The position numbers were made by a program, and so were the translations under genes. Positions 12,165 to 38,520 of a DNA stretch of 64,000 nt are shown here, in pieces (positions within the stretch are counted from its first letter, which is position 1; each line of letters starts with the position of its first letter). A model generated the notes under the pieces. The model made no database searches, was not told where the DNA came from, and saw only the letters and a list, made by a program, of their open reading frames with translations. The DNA lies in assembly GCA_033026295.1 (NCBI GenBank), contig CM065176.1, positions 5,651,705-5,715,704 on the forward strand, in the 5' to 3' direction. This DNA is from Channa striata (Eukaryota; Chordata; Actinopteri; Anabantiformes; Channidae).

Positions 12165-13600
12165 TGAAAAGAACATGCTGCCATTGTAGAACAAATCCAA
12201 ACTATTCCCACACCATAAAGAAATGACGTGAATGAATTCTTATGGCAGCATGTCTCCTAATGAGAACACAAACAGAGACACCTGTACAGCATTGTACGGC
12301 AACGGTTGCATCACCTCCCCATCCATTCCTTCACCTTTCTTTTGGCAGAAAGGTGCATCCCACTCCTTTCTTTTGTCTTTCACTCCCTGTGTCTCTACAT
12401 ATTTATTTATTATTATTATTGACGTGATTATTAGTCTCCATTCACATGGTCACTGGATGATGACCATCCATGAGGATCTGTTGAACAGAGTTCTGGGTTA
12501 TTGACTTTTCTAAGCAGAAGGTAATAGTCTTAGTGAAGTGGGGAAATCAAATTCCCCTCACTCATACCTGATTGAAAATTGCTGTGAATTTATTATTGTA
12601 CTAATTGTGTGGGTGAAGGAAACACACTGCATCATAACCACGCCTTTGAAGGCCAAAATGAAGGCTTTTTTTTCTTCTAAGTCACTTCTGAATTAATCCA
12701 ATCTTGCCATTGTTGCTCTGGTGATACTATTCTAAAGTTGTCAAAAGATTGTGAAACTGTTTTTGTTGGTGTCTAATTTTAAATGAAATGTAGTAGGAAA
12801 TCCCCAACTTACAATATGTCATTGTAAAGCACTCTTCAGTGATTCCATTCTATTTTCACATGTCTGTTGCCATGTAGCCATATAGGGATCACATTCACTT
12901 TTTTTGTTGGTTACAGTGAGAATGGCACATATTCTTATAACAAAATCTTGGCTGCTGCTGATGGTTGCACCAGCTCTTTGTAGATTCAATTAATTAATGT
13001 GTAGAGATACAATTTTGCTTATTGTGTACACCCAGGCAAATGCCTCTACATATTATTAGGGAACTGAACGAATAATACGTTCAGATTGACGTTTGACAGA
13101 GAGAAAATTAAGTTTGCCAGACATATGGCTGATCAAAATGTAAATCTAATAACTTGCATTATTTTTAAATTACCACCAAAACAATTAAATACTTATAAAT
13201 GCCCACCTGAAAAAATGAATCATTTGAAGTCGGAGTAAAAGACATTTTAATGTTTGACATATCTTACCCAACACACAATAAAATTATGTTTAATTACTAT
13301 GTACAATTTAAATACCTGACATTTCACAAAATAAAATAACATACCTTGAATTACAAAATGGTGGCCTGCTAGTTTCATCTAGAGTAGCAGAATTGACCCT
13401 TTCCCTCTCATTGAGAATTGCATAATTGCTGTGATTTTAGTTCCTCTGTGAATGCATACAAATTCAGCCAGGTTATATGTATATTCATAAGCTGCTAATT
13501 GTTAAAGATTGTGCTAGCACTATGATGCTAGACTTTCCTAGCAGTCGATTCACACTTGACTAAAGTCTGCCACTTACAAATTTGAAAAAGTCAATCCACC
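12165..13600. other. Possible long PSKH1 3' UTR / spacer
   Basis: AT-rich DNA without a supported gene. It may be 3' UTR if a distal poly(A) signal is used. Confidence 0.4.
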
Positions 13601-13609
13601 AGTTGGCTA

Positions 13610-13790
13610 CTGAGGCTGGATGTGGAACATGTAGAAGAGCTTTTCCACCAATCGCAGGGTCAGCGGTTCAAACCGTAGCTCCTTGAGTCCACATGTGTCC
13701 TTGAGAATGACACTGAAACCTATGTTTATGTCCCGCACTTTGACAGTTGTTTGGGGTAAGAGCATCTGCTGAAAAACTAAATGTAGGTAC
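13610..13790 (+). repeat. Degenerate tRNA-derived SINE
   Basis: A polymerase III B-box-like element (GGTTCAAACC) lies at 13665-13674. After it come 'ccttgagaatgacactgaaa' and the tail 'aagagcatctgctgaaaaac', which closely resemble the body and tail of tRNA-derived SINEs common in fish. Copies of this type usually read 'ccttgggcaagacactgaac' and 'aagagcatctgctaaatgac'. The copy is diverged, so it is old. Ends are approximate. Confidence 0.6.
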
Positions 13791-13799
13791 TAAACAAAT

Positions 13800-16190
13800 A
13801 ACGACTTTATTATTGGTTTACAAATTGCTGGTGCAACCTAGTCCTGGAGACCAACTTCAATTTCTAGGTCACCCCTGTTTCCAACCTGTCTCAGTCACTG
13901 GTACGTTGTCAAATACATTATAAAATTGGATTTTGTTGTCTCTTACAAAGTGTCCACAATTAAAGTGTTTCACAGTCGAAGCGGTAATAGACGCCCACTA
14001 AGCACACAAAAGGGATAGAGAGCCCCGAGAACAGTTCTAGCTTTTCTGGTAGAACACAGTCTTCGAGGTGCGGAGGAGACTCTGAGTACTCTTATAAATC
14101 TCTCATTGTGATGCTCAGTCCATTCTCTTTAACAGTAGCTGCATAGTTGAAAACCTTTAAGTTTGTCAGGCTGTGTTGAATAATCTCCATTCTACTTAAT
14201 AAGGACAAAAATATTGGAAACCACTTGGTGAATCCGATAGCTGTTATTATGTGATTATGATTAAAACTTAAAATTTACAAAACCTCACATGCACATGCAA
14301 GTATCCAGTGTTTTACATAATGTTTATTAGATGTATTTTCTCTGTAATTGCAGTTAATTTAGAATAAATTCCAAATGCAAATCCCCACTATCAGCAGCAC
14401 TCACTCGAGTCTAAATTGTAACCAGTGAAGTATTTATCGTGTAGACATCATTACATGATAAGATATAAGGACTATTTATCGTCTACTTATCTGGCAAAGC
14501 ACTTCATGTACAGTTATTAGAATTTATTTGTTGGACCTGTTTGGTGTGTTGTATGTATTTTGTCTATTCAGAAGACCCCCAGAGTAAATCAGATGGTACA
14601 GTGTGGTCTTTTCTTCTTTATGAGTATTTTGCTGTGATCTGCCCTAGACTCATAAAGTGTGCTGTTGTGAATTTGAATGAACACATACTGGAAATCTATC
14701 CGAGCCATGTCAGCTAACCTCAGTTTTTCCTTTCTTGTTGTTTTGTGGCCTCTCGATGCAACTCTTCCATTTTATCTCGGTAAAACAAATATTTAAACTT
14801 TTTAATTTTCCTCTTTTTCTTTGTCCCACTGCTGTTATCTGCCCTGATATCTCAACTTTTTGTGGAGAGAAATGGCTTATACCTTATAGACTGTAAGTGA
14901 GGCTTCGTTAGAGCTGGTATCAATACACAAATGGAGAACCCATATTGAGAAAAGAGGTATTTGAAAAGTGTTTTTTTATTCTTTACACAAAAAAACAACT
15001 GTTTCTCTATAGAGACATTTTGGGTGCAGTATCAGTTTCTGTACTACAATGAGGAAGCCTTAATTCTTGTAGTTTATTGATTTTTCTAGTGCTTATCATC
15101 TTTGTGACAACATTTTGAACCTGCTTTGAGTTACCAGGATATTTTTTTACAAAATCAGTCACAAAGAAATCATTTGGACTCAAGGGAATTTGGTGGATGC
15201 ATTAATTCACAAAAATACTGAGTGTCTATTGTATATCATGTTCACTAAATAACCAAAATCAATTCATTAGAAAGTTTTGCAGATTGTCTGCATATTTTCC
15301 TGTAATTTTTCTGTGATTTTTATATAAACGTCCTAAATGAAGTAGCCAACTCAACACTGTTACTTGAAAACAGTTGTTCATCTTTTTTACTGTGTTAAAA
15401 TGAATGATAACACTTTGATTCTTCAAACATTAACTTTTTTTAATGTATGTGCCAATAAAACACTCCAACTCAACTTGTGGGATTGCATTTGGGTCTGTAC
15501 ACTGTTGGAGAGAGGAAGGCTTATTAGTAAATCACAACTTTTTGGGATTGATCCAACAAGATCCAAAAAATTGTGTATTTGGGGTGAGCACACTGGGTAT
15601 AGAAGGAAATCAACCCCTTTTAAAGCTTTTACATTTTGTAAGTTCAGAAAAGGAAAACTTGCTCAAACAAAAAAAAAAGATTTTATCCAGCGTGATTTAC
15701 TCATTGCAGATTACAACAAGCAATGAAAAAATTCCATGTACTGAAAATATATGTAAAAATAAAGAACTACAATTATGACTAATATGTATTCATAGGCTTA
15801 CTGTGTATTATGCAGTAATGGTAGCGTAAGTTCAGCTAAATATAATAAAATTATATTTATAGGCAAGGTATTATAGGGAAGTTTGAGAACAAATGGGTAT
15901 ATTTGTTACAGTGAAAATCCTTTATAGAATAGCCCTATAATTTCCAAAAATGGTTCAAAATATGCCTTACTACAACAGCAACAGAATCCCATACTGGAAA
16001 TGAGATTCACAATATTTGTACCACATGGAATATGACCATGAACTAACAGTGACTCTACAATATATTTTGGTGGTGGTGGATTTATTGGATTTTTATTCAC
16101 CTAAACTTGTTAGAATAAGTTTGGACCCAGTAAAGTTACCGTATGTGCCGCTAGCACATCTGTCTTGTTTACAGCTGTGCTCGCTGGCAG
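13800..16190. other. PSKH1-MBTPS1 spacer, nothing coding recognised
   Basis: AT-rich DNA. The longest open frames (for example 15364-15726) lack homology I can recognise, splice context and an ATG with supporting codon use. No RNA gene was seen. Confidence 0.5.
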
Positions 16191-16196
16191 GAAACT

Positions 16197-16210
16197 GCGC
16201 CCCCTGCTGG
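16197..16210 (-). promoter_or_regulatory. Candidate CTCF binding site
   Basis: The minus strand reads CCAGCAGGGGGCGC, which fits the vertebrate CTCF core CCASYAGRKGGCRS at every position. It lies about 400 bases upstream of the end of MBTPS1 exon 1, between PSKH1 and MBTPS1. Occupancy is an inference. Confidence 0.5.
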
Positions 16211-16439
16211 TAAACACGCAGCGTTTTGGACTGAAGGCCATTTTGGTTGCCAGGTTTGACGTAAAGCTGTCACAGTAGAAAGGTGTATTTAAAGGATAGG
16301 AGCTAAGTACGTTTAACGACGGTGCCATTATTTGAGTTACAATTTAAATTTCTAATACAAAAGTAGTCACTTCTTTCCGTAGTTTGCTGCCCAACGCCCC
16401 CTCCCTGAAAAAAATGTATTGACTTTTTTCAGGAGGGTA

Positions 16440-16631
16440 AATTATCTAAACCTGGCAACCCGTTATAATCAGACGTCAGTGGTCTGCGGCTGGTGGTGAG
16501 TTTGCAGCTGCTAGCTTTTGTTCAAGGTACATCAACATGGCTATCGAGTAGACACGTCCCGTCAGAACACAACACGACACGACACGACACGGGGCTGAAA
16601 CGACACACACTCACGTCCGTTGCTCAGTTCG
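16440..16631 (+). promoter_or_regulatory. MBTPS1: MBTPS1 promoter and non-coding exon 1
   Basis: CpG-enriched sequence with a short acacg tandem repeat (about 16565-16592) ends at a strong 5' splice site, TTCG|gtgagtac, after position 16631. An earlier alternative donor, 'ggtggtgagttt', lies near 16493. A CRE-like GACGTCA occurs at about 16472-16478. Vertebrate MBTPS1 normally has a non-coding first exon, which fits. The exact transcription start cannot be seen. Confidence 0.55.
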
Positions 16632-17556
16632 GTGAGTACATCCGGCTCCTGCCAGGAGCAAACCCTGTAAAATACACCGAAGCTAGCGAGCTAACGCTGT
16701 CCATGTGAGAGTCCGCTCCGTCTGATCCCACTCTCCTGTTAGCATGTCTTCTTCTGTAACACACTGGCTTCACAGTGGCGAGGTGTCGCCTTCTACGTTT
16801 TACCACCATTCGTCTGTTTTTAGCAGCGTTATTTCCCGTCGGTAACGTGGACATTTGTCCAGCCCGGAGACGTTGAGCCTGAGCTTCCAGCATATGTCTG
16901 CTGCTGTTGCTGATTAAAAACACTAGAGTTACTTGTGTGTGGCTACGTGTCTTTGTTGGGCTCGTGAGCTTTACGAACTGCTTGAATTAAGGGTGTTTGA
17001 CGTTGGGAATCCGAGGCTTGTTATTCGCTGTCACGGTCCCTGTCCACCGTGAAATTCTGCCTGACGCCTTTGAGTCCTGCTAAGACATTAACGTCCAACA
17101 TCAACTACAGCCATGTGTCTTTTGTTGTGTATTAACCAGGGACACGAAAGCAAAAATGAAGTCTGGTTGATGAGGGACACACTGGCAGTCTGGGCTGATG
17201 TGTGAACCCCGAGGTGAGACATCAACAAACCCGCTCCGCTGAACCTCAGCCCTCCTCATGGATTCCCTCTGTCTCTTCCTTCTGCTAACATCCACACAGC
17301 TGAACCCACTCTACTGCCCGGAGATCCACAGGATTCCTGTTGATCTTCCCGATTGGGGCGGGGGTCCTTTTTAGCTCCTTTATGCCATTTTTGTGGCCTG
17401 GTGTTGTGTTGACACAAGTGGACCCAGCCTGTCTTTTGCAGCCCTGCCCTAACCAAGGGGTCTATTTTTATAGCACTTGGTTTAAACCAGTACTCGTTAG
17501 CTTTTATTGTTGTCTCACAAGGACATACAGTAGATCCTGCCCCAAGCCGGATGGAA

Positions 17557-17585
17557 CACCCCCCCCACACACACACACACACACT
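17557..17585. repeat. Poly-C plus (CA)n in MBTPS1 intron 1
   Basis: A C homopolymer runs directly into a CA repeat, the same arrangement as at 2874-2945. The rest of the 3.1-kb intron 1 (16632-19744) shows nothing recognisable. Confidence 0.85.
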
Positions 17586-19744
17586 TCAGTCAAATCAGAG
17601 CTATTGGGGGGTTTAATTATATAGTCTACACACCTTATAACTTGTGTAGGCCTACATCAAAAGAGTGTGTGGGGGAAGGGAGGGGGTACTTGTGACCACA
17701 CACATACACAGCAGGAATAGGGGGATTTGTGTAATTTGTGTTTTATATTTAAATGCTTTTTTTGTGCTCCCGAAAACTGGCTTTGATTTGAGCCCACTCA
17801 ATAATTTTAGCAGTTTCCCACTGCTTAACTAAACTGCCATCAACACATTGTCACCATGTTTGCTGTACTTTCAGTCAGACTGTGTCCACTCCTCTGCACT
17901 TGGGCAGTTTCCAACTCTATTAATATTATTATAAGCTTTATGCTAAAATGTTTACATTAAAGCCACTTATCATATTTTGCTGTTATTCAGCGTTCCTGAT
18001 ATATTGGATTAAAGAACCGGATACAGTGCAACTTAAGAAATACAATATTTGCTTTTGATACAGTCTCCATAGAGGCGACGAGGGCATTCGCAGGAGAACC
18101 AGACCATTTAAATAATATTCAAGTGACTTAATAGTTTATTAGGGTGCTGCCAAGGAAGTCTTTTTGTTTTTCTCTTTTAATGGTAATGGAACCAGCTCAA
18201 TGGTTGCTGTTGTCGTGGGGTGTTTGCTTTTAATGACAGCCTGTCTGTATTGTAATGTTTGTCTGGGTGAAATAGACAATTCATGTACATGCACAGGTGA
18301 GGGTCATTTAAATTTGCAAATATTGCAAATGCATAGACAAAATATATCTAATATATCTGAAATTCATCTGTGCCTGCCTTGTGTACGGTTGGAACAGGCT
18401 GTCAAAGGCAGTGCTGGAGGGGAGTTTGTGTCATGTAATGTGGGCCAGTTCCTCAGTCAGTGGGGTGCTGGTTCTCATGAGCTCTTGTGTAAAGTTTGGC
18501 AAGTGTCTGTGCACCTTTGTGTCTTGCTTAAGTCACTGTGTGTGTGATTTTTTTTTTTTTTACTACCCAAGCCTTGGCCCAGAGGGAAGTGATCCTGTAC
18601 CTGCCCAGAAGAATTTCCCTTTTGATGCTGCCTGTGTCTGAGTGTGTGCGCCTAGATACATGTGTGCATGGGGGTGCTGAGGCAGCCTATCTGGTTCTTG
18701 TTGTCCTAGATGATGCTTCTCAGGATGTGTTTCATTGCAGCTTAAAATATTTTGATGAGTTTTTCTAAAAACAGATCATAATGAATTAGTTTGACTGTCC
18801 ATTGGATATGTGGATATTGGTTGTTGATGTTTTATTCTGTTTAAGCTGTACTTACAAAAAAAAATATTTTATCTCTGTGTACATGCTTTGTCTAGTACCA
18901 GGGTTGTTCCCTGAAAACAACGCATTCATTTTGTGAGTGGGTAAACACCGTTGTACATCTGTCTGCACCCAACACCTCCCTTCCTTCCTGTTGGCACAGC
19001 GGAGGAAACACTTATTCCTCTGAACACAGCGTGATGGAATAGAAGTGAAAACAATGCCTGTGGGCTGTGGTGTTCCTAAATCTTGGTGTTCAGAAAATAA
19101 ATCAATTAAGTTTTAATAGCATAATAAACACAAGGCCAAGGAGCAGCTGAGTACAATTTCATTGATAAAGACTGTATATTTCTTGGCAGATGTTCAGAAA
19201 GAGATTGCAGCAAAGTATATCAATAAATATTTATTGGTTACATCTTTAGACTAATAAATAGCACGGCCTTTACAAATGATGCAATATATTTATCTACTCA
19301 TGTGCACGCGTGTAAAATGTCTTGATGCGTACCATTATTTACCAGACCACATAATATAGACTCATTTGGATATATTTTAAAATATTTTGACATATCTTAA
19401 CATTTTAAAAACTAATTACCATGAGTGTTATTTTGTGGTGTTTATATTAATATTAATGGGCTCAGTATTTTTTAAAACCGATAGCATGGTGCTACTCTCT
19501 GATCAGAGTATCATTGGATTTTAATCTACTCCATGGATTTCTGGCATCAGGTGTAGCTCATTTACAGCTGTAAAACAAATAGAGACTTGAGTTGTATTTT
19601 ATGACTGGTGTTACCAAATCAATTCACCAACAGCCTGAAGTGATGAGTGTTCTCACTGCCTTCTAGTTGTTAAATATTCTCATGTACTGCCAATGAAATG
19701 TCAAGATTTGTCCTAACTGTTTTTGTTTTCTTAATTGATTCTAG

Positions 19745-20099
19745 AAATAAAACCAGAAAGGACTGGTTTCCACATCACTGCTCCCATCTTCCTCTTATCC
19801 ATCCACAACTCCAACCAGTTGGTCTACCGGTTCTCAACATGGCAGCTGTGTTCTCACTCTGGCAGTGCCACTGATCTCCACTCTGCACTACCACCATGGA
19901 GAGAAAACGCAGAAAGAAATTATACTAGCTCCTCAGGCCATTTGGAGTATGGACTCATTTTTGGAGCTTTGGACCTGAAATACTCTGTCCCAACCCCTGA
20001 CTGTGCTCCAGCTTTCAGCAGCTCACTTGTCATTTGAAACGGCACACTTGCTGCTAAGGTTTAAAGAGCCTGGTCAACCTGACAACCTCACATCTCAGC
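19745..20099 (+). other. MBTPS1: MBTPS1 5' untranslated part of exon 2, with three short uORFs
   Basis: The exon begins after 'ttaattgattctag' at 19744. Three closed upstream ORFs begin with ATG before the main start: 19839-19874 (11 residues), 19896-19928 (10 residues, in a near-ideal CCACCATGG context, product rich in Arg and Lys) and 19949-19978 (9 residues). All end before the MBTPS1 ATG at 20100. I saw no further ATG between 19978 and 20100. Confidence 0.6.
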
Positions 20100-34451
<14,352 letters not shown>

Positions 34452-34780
34452 CTGGGGCTGCTACTCTGAAATGATAAGACTGTTTAAAGACAGCTCGTGT
34501 AAAAAAAAGCAACTTTGGAATAACAAGGAGTCTAATGGTCGGTTGAGGAAGACGTCAGATGTGAACTCACTAGGACTCCAGTCGTCTCTTGGATGCTGAA
34601 ACAATTTTTGTGCCTCTGTGTCTGTTCCAGGCCGTTTGTGTGTTTGTGGACTAATGAACAGTATTAAACACTGGTACACACAGTATACGTACACCTGGAT
34701 CTAAAAAACTGCCTGTTTCAGACATGTTGTCAACATTTCCCTCTATGTTCTTTTACCAAACTTGTCTGAATTTAATATTT

Positions 34781-34786
34781 ATTAAA
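34781..34786 (+). terminator. MBTPS1: MBTPS1 poly(A) signal candidate
   Basis: An ATTAAA lies 330 bases after the MBTPS1 stop codon (34449-34451). No canonical AATAAA was seen closer to the stop. A second candidate of the same type is near 34663. Confidence 0.4.
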
Positions 34787-34789
34787 ATT

Positions 34790-37700
34790 GTTGGTTCCCC
34801 AAAACACACAATCTGAAATCCACTACAAGCTCAAATCCAACATACTTTCAGGAGAAAACAGCTGGTATACGGAATAAGGGAAACACACCCAATATACAGA
34901 CTTGTAAACATTTCCAACTTGAGCGCCATTGGATGATCAACTTCTTTTTTTTTTTTTTTTTTAGTCTCATATCTGTTTTAAAGTCAGTCTTTGCATTGTT
35001 TTTATATTTTCTACAATGAATGACCTCTGTTCAGGCATCCTCCTTCACGATGTCACTGACGGGCTCATTTATTCAGATATATCTCATCAATTAAAAAAAG
35101 CATTACCAAACTGATGCGATTTGCTGTTTATTCTTGTTCATATAATTTGTTTGTTTGCATTGTCACTGTTTTTGGTCCATCATCCATTGCTCCTATTCTT
35201 ATGAAACTGATATCTCACAAACACATTGAAGAAATTTCTTGAAATTGTCCAGTTGGATTGTAGGATGACTCGATTAGAATTTGTAGGTCAATGGTCCCTC
35301 TGACCTTGCAAAACATGTACGTAGCAATCATTCAAGCCTTTATACAGTGGTCATAACCACTTTTCTAATTGGATAAAATAATGACGTGACAGCATTTTTT
35401 CAAACAGGATCATTTAGCTTTTTGCTTGCATTCGTTTTTGAATGTTTGGTCTATGAACTCAGTCCCGTGACTTTCAAACAAACATTAAAATTAACTTCAT
35501 ACAGAGACTTTAGACCCAAGGCTAGACCACATCTACCTCAGTATAATATGATATTCTGCCTGCAGAACCCAATTTAGATGTTTTTAAGTTATTCTTTAAA
35601 AAAAAAAACTGCTCAAGCTTACAAGTGCCCCTCATGCATTTCCCTCATGGTTTCTGGAAACAATTGTGTTTTCCCCCTGGATGGAAATCCATGTGTTGTT
35701 CCAATGATCTCAGAGAGCTGAGTCAGCGTCGGCGCCTTTGACCATGGGTACAACAAAGGAACACACTTTCAAAAACCATCAAATCTATTACACTCGCAAG
35801 AAAACAAAATGGCCTGGTTTTCAGTTTCCTGACTTTCTGCATAAATTGGTCATGAAATGTGATCTGATCTTCACAAATAAAACATAAACAATTGTCATCT
35901 TTCATGTCTGCATTGAAGACAAACTAATAAAGTGATGCGGTAAAGTAACAGTGACACAGGGCTCTTGATGTCCCAGCAGCAGCAGCACATGTAAGCGATG
36001 TCTCGTTGATTTGCATGTAGCTGGAAAGGTTTACAGATCATTCATCAGTCCTTTGCTGCCTCAGGACATGGACTACTTGCTAATGTGGAGGGGAAGATGA
36101 ATTTCCAAGTCACTTCATCAAGATCTCCTACAGCCACAATGTCGGTGGCTGAAAAGGTTTTTTCTGACAGTGGTGCTTTAAGATCATGACTGTTTGTGAC
36201 TTTGTTAAAGATCAGATCACATTTCATAACAAACCTATGCAGAAAACCAGGAACAATGTCGTGACAAACAACATTCAGTGGTCACTTTTTAGAAAATTCC
36301 GATTGTAGGCGAGCTCGATAGTGGACAAAAGCAGAGAGGTTTAACGACGTGCAAAAAGCTCAACAGTGGTGTTAACGATTTCAGGACACAATGTTTTTAA
36401 ATCCCAATACTTTGCAGCTCACATGTCTTAATTAAAGTGAATTATTTATATCCAGTTGAAATGCAGAAATAACTGGAAATTGCTTAGTCAGCACCAGCAG
36501 TCAAACTTGGTGTTAGTTTTTCTTAGTTTTCTCTTGCACCGTCGCTCGGCACTGCACTGTTGGCATCACAAAGCATCAGGGAAACCTGCCAAAGCCTTTG
36601 GCTGCGGCCACCACCAGCTCCTCAGTGTAAAATGCTGAAAAGAAAGTGAAGGTTAAACCTGGCACGAGCTAGTTCTGTTTCATTCTGCAGGTTGTTCCTT
36701 GGCAGCCTGGTGAGAGGGAATAATTGCATTCCTTTGTGTCACATAATAATATAGTGAATAGACTAATTCCGTTTCTGGGCTGAATTCAGTGATGCAGGTT
36801 GATTTCATCAGAGGTGACGCGCGTCTGTGTGCTCGGGGTCTCAGCTTTGGGCCCTTATCCGAGCCTAATAGGCCAGATCAGCCTGTGAATCTGTCACCCG
36901 TCCTCTTGGATGACGGCCCCACTGGACAGCTAATCTTGCTCAGATCCTTGGGAAACTGGGAAACGGCCGTGTAGAAAGCTAGCTGCGCTAACAAGATTTA
37001 GGAAAGCTGCTGGTGAGTGAAGGTCACATGCCCTCCTTCCCTGCAAAGTTCCCAGATGCCAGGACTTCCTGTCGGACCGATCAGGTCGCCCACTTGCATC
37101 CTGGACAGGCAGTTGAAAGAGACACCGTGGCGGCTCTGAGCTGAGCCTTGACCCCCTCTCAGATTTCTCAGTCCCTTAGGTCCTACCAGCCTGTACCTGT
37201 GTCTGTGTCAGCATCAGAGTCTGGCCAACATCTACACTCCTGCTTCCGCTCATGTCTCACCTGTTCATGCCCCCCACGTTTTCCTTTCATCAGTTCCCCT
37301 TCTTACCCCCTCCCTTCGTCCCCTCAGGGCCAAGACTTAAATAAGTTGCTGGTGGACGAGTTTTGGGAAAGCCTTAGTGATTAAGTGAACACATTTGTAG
37401 GTGTCACGAGATTTGAGTTCACATGACTTGGATTAAAATCAGACTCCAATTATGAAAAACCAGGCACAGACAATCATTTTCCTATAAGGTTTTACTGAAA
37501 TACTGAGGGCTTTATACTAAATGCTAATGTCAGCACGTTGCCATGGTGATTTTCATATTCACCATCTCAGTTTAATCTGTTATGTTAATATAGACTGACT
37601 AGCACCAATGACACATTTGCTTATGGTAATTAGCATTTTGCTGTTTAAAAATCAGTGTTAAATGTAAATAAGCCCACGCTAATGGTGACACGAGCAGGAC

Positions 37701-38160
37701 ATGATCACAAGTGGTTTGTCTGTAGTTTATGGAAATGTCGTAAACCAAAACACTGCATTAATTAAAACTCAGACATGATTCATATTTATATTCTATATTT
37801 ATATCTCTGTCCTTCTGTGGACAAGTGCTGCTTCATGTTGGGGGCATTAATAAAATGAATTCATAGCAGCTCACTTTGACTACTTCTTAGTTTCATTAGA
37901 AATGGAAAAAGTGGTTTATTGTGAAACGTGTTTCATAACGTGATTGTAACACAACTTTCATTAGAAATGTAATGGAGTAAAAGTCAAAACAGCTAGAGTT
38001 AAATCTCCTTAAGTAAAGTACAGAAAGGTGAAAAATGTACTTAAGTACACTAACAAAGTACTTGTACTTTGGCACTTTCCACCACTGGGTAGAAATAATA
38101 AAATAATAACAGTAACCAAATGTATATTTTTAAGACTGGGACAGAGGCAAAATACACCTG
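34790..38160. other. MBTPS1-SLC38A8 spacer, left part
   Basis: Mostly AT-rich DNA without a supported gene. Poly-T (34946-34963) and poly-A runs occur. A higher-GC segment at about 36780-37160 stands out but has no recognisable coding content. Confidence 0.45.
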
Positions 38161-38224
38161 AATAGTTAATGACAGTGTTTGATTCCCACATAAGCAGCTT
38201 AGTCACAGGAAACCTCAGGGTCAA

Positions 38225-38520
38225 TTTTGTGATAGTAGAGACATGCTGCCATCATGGTGACATCTTTTCCTGGGAAGTCAGCAGATGTTTCAGCAGGAAA
38301 ACACTCGGCCTCATTCTGCAGCTGCTACAACAGCGTGTCTTTGTGGACACAGTGTGTGTTCTTGACTGGCCCAGCTGCAGTCCAGATCTGTCTCCTGGTG
38401 AGAACGTATGGAACATCACGACGAGGAGGATCAGCTGAAGTCTCAATTCCAACAAGAAGAAATTTTCGAAAAAGTCCAAACTTTTCTGGAGACGTTTCAG
38501 CGAAGACCTGCAAAGCCACA
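38225..38520 (+). pseudogene. Relict Tc1/mariner-like transposase C-terminal fragment
   Basis: One frame reads FQQENTRPHSAAATT and a second, shifted frame continues VLDWPSCSPDLSPGENVW. Together they match the C-terminal catalytic region of DD34E Tc1-like transposases, where the usual motifs are FQQDN and SPDLNPIENVW. The frame changes between the two blocks: Glu codons at 38297 and 38400 are 103 bases apart, not a multiple of three. The second catalytic Asp is replaced by Glu, and an in-frame stop lies upstream near 38261. It is therefore dead. Terminal inverted repeats were not found, so ends are approximate. Confidence 0.65.

Noticed and set aside
15364..15726. Plus-strand open frame of 120 residues in the PSKH1-MBTPS1 spacer
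   Set aside because: AT-rich sequence with no recognisable domain and no exon signals; length is compatible with chance.
19735..20037. Plus-strand open frame overlapping the MBTPS1 leader
   Set aside because: It crosses the exon 2 acceptor and is out of frame with MBTPS1. The real start at 20100 gives the signal peptide and conserved prodomain.
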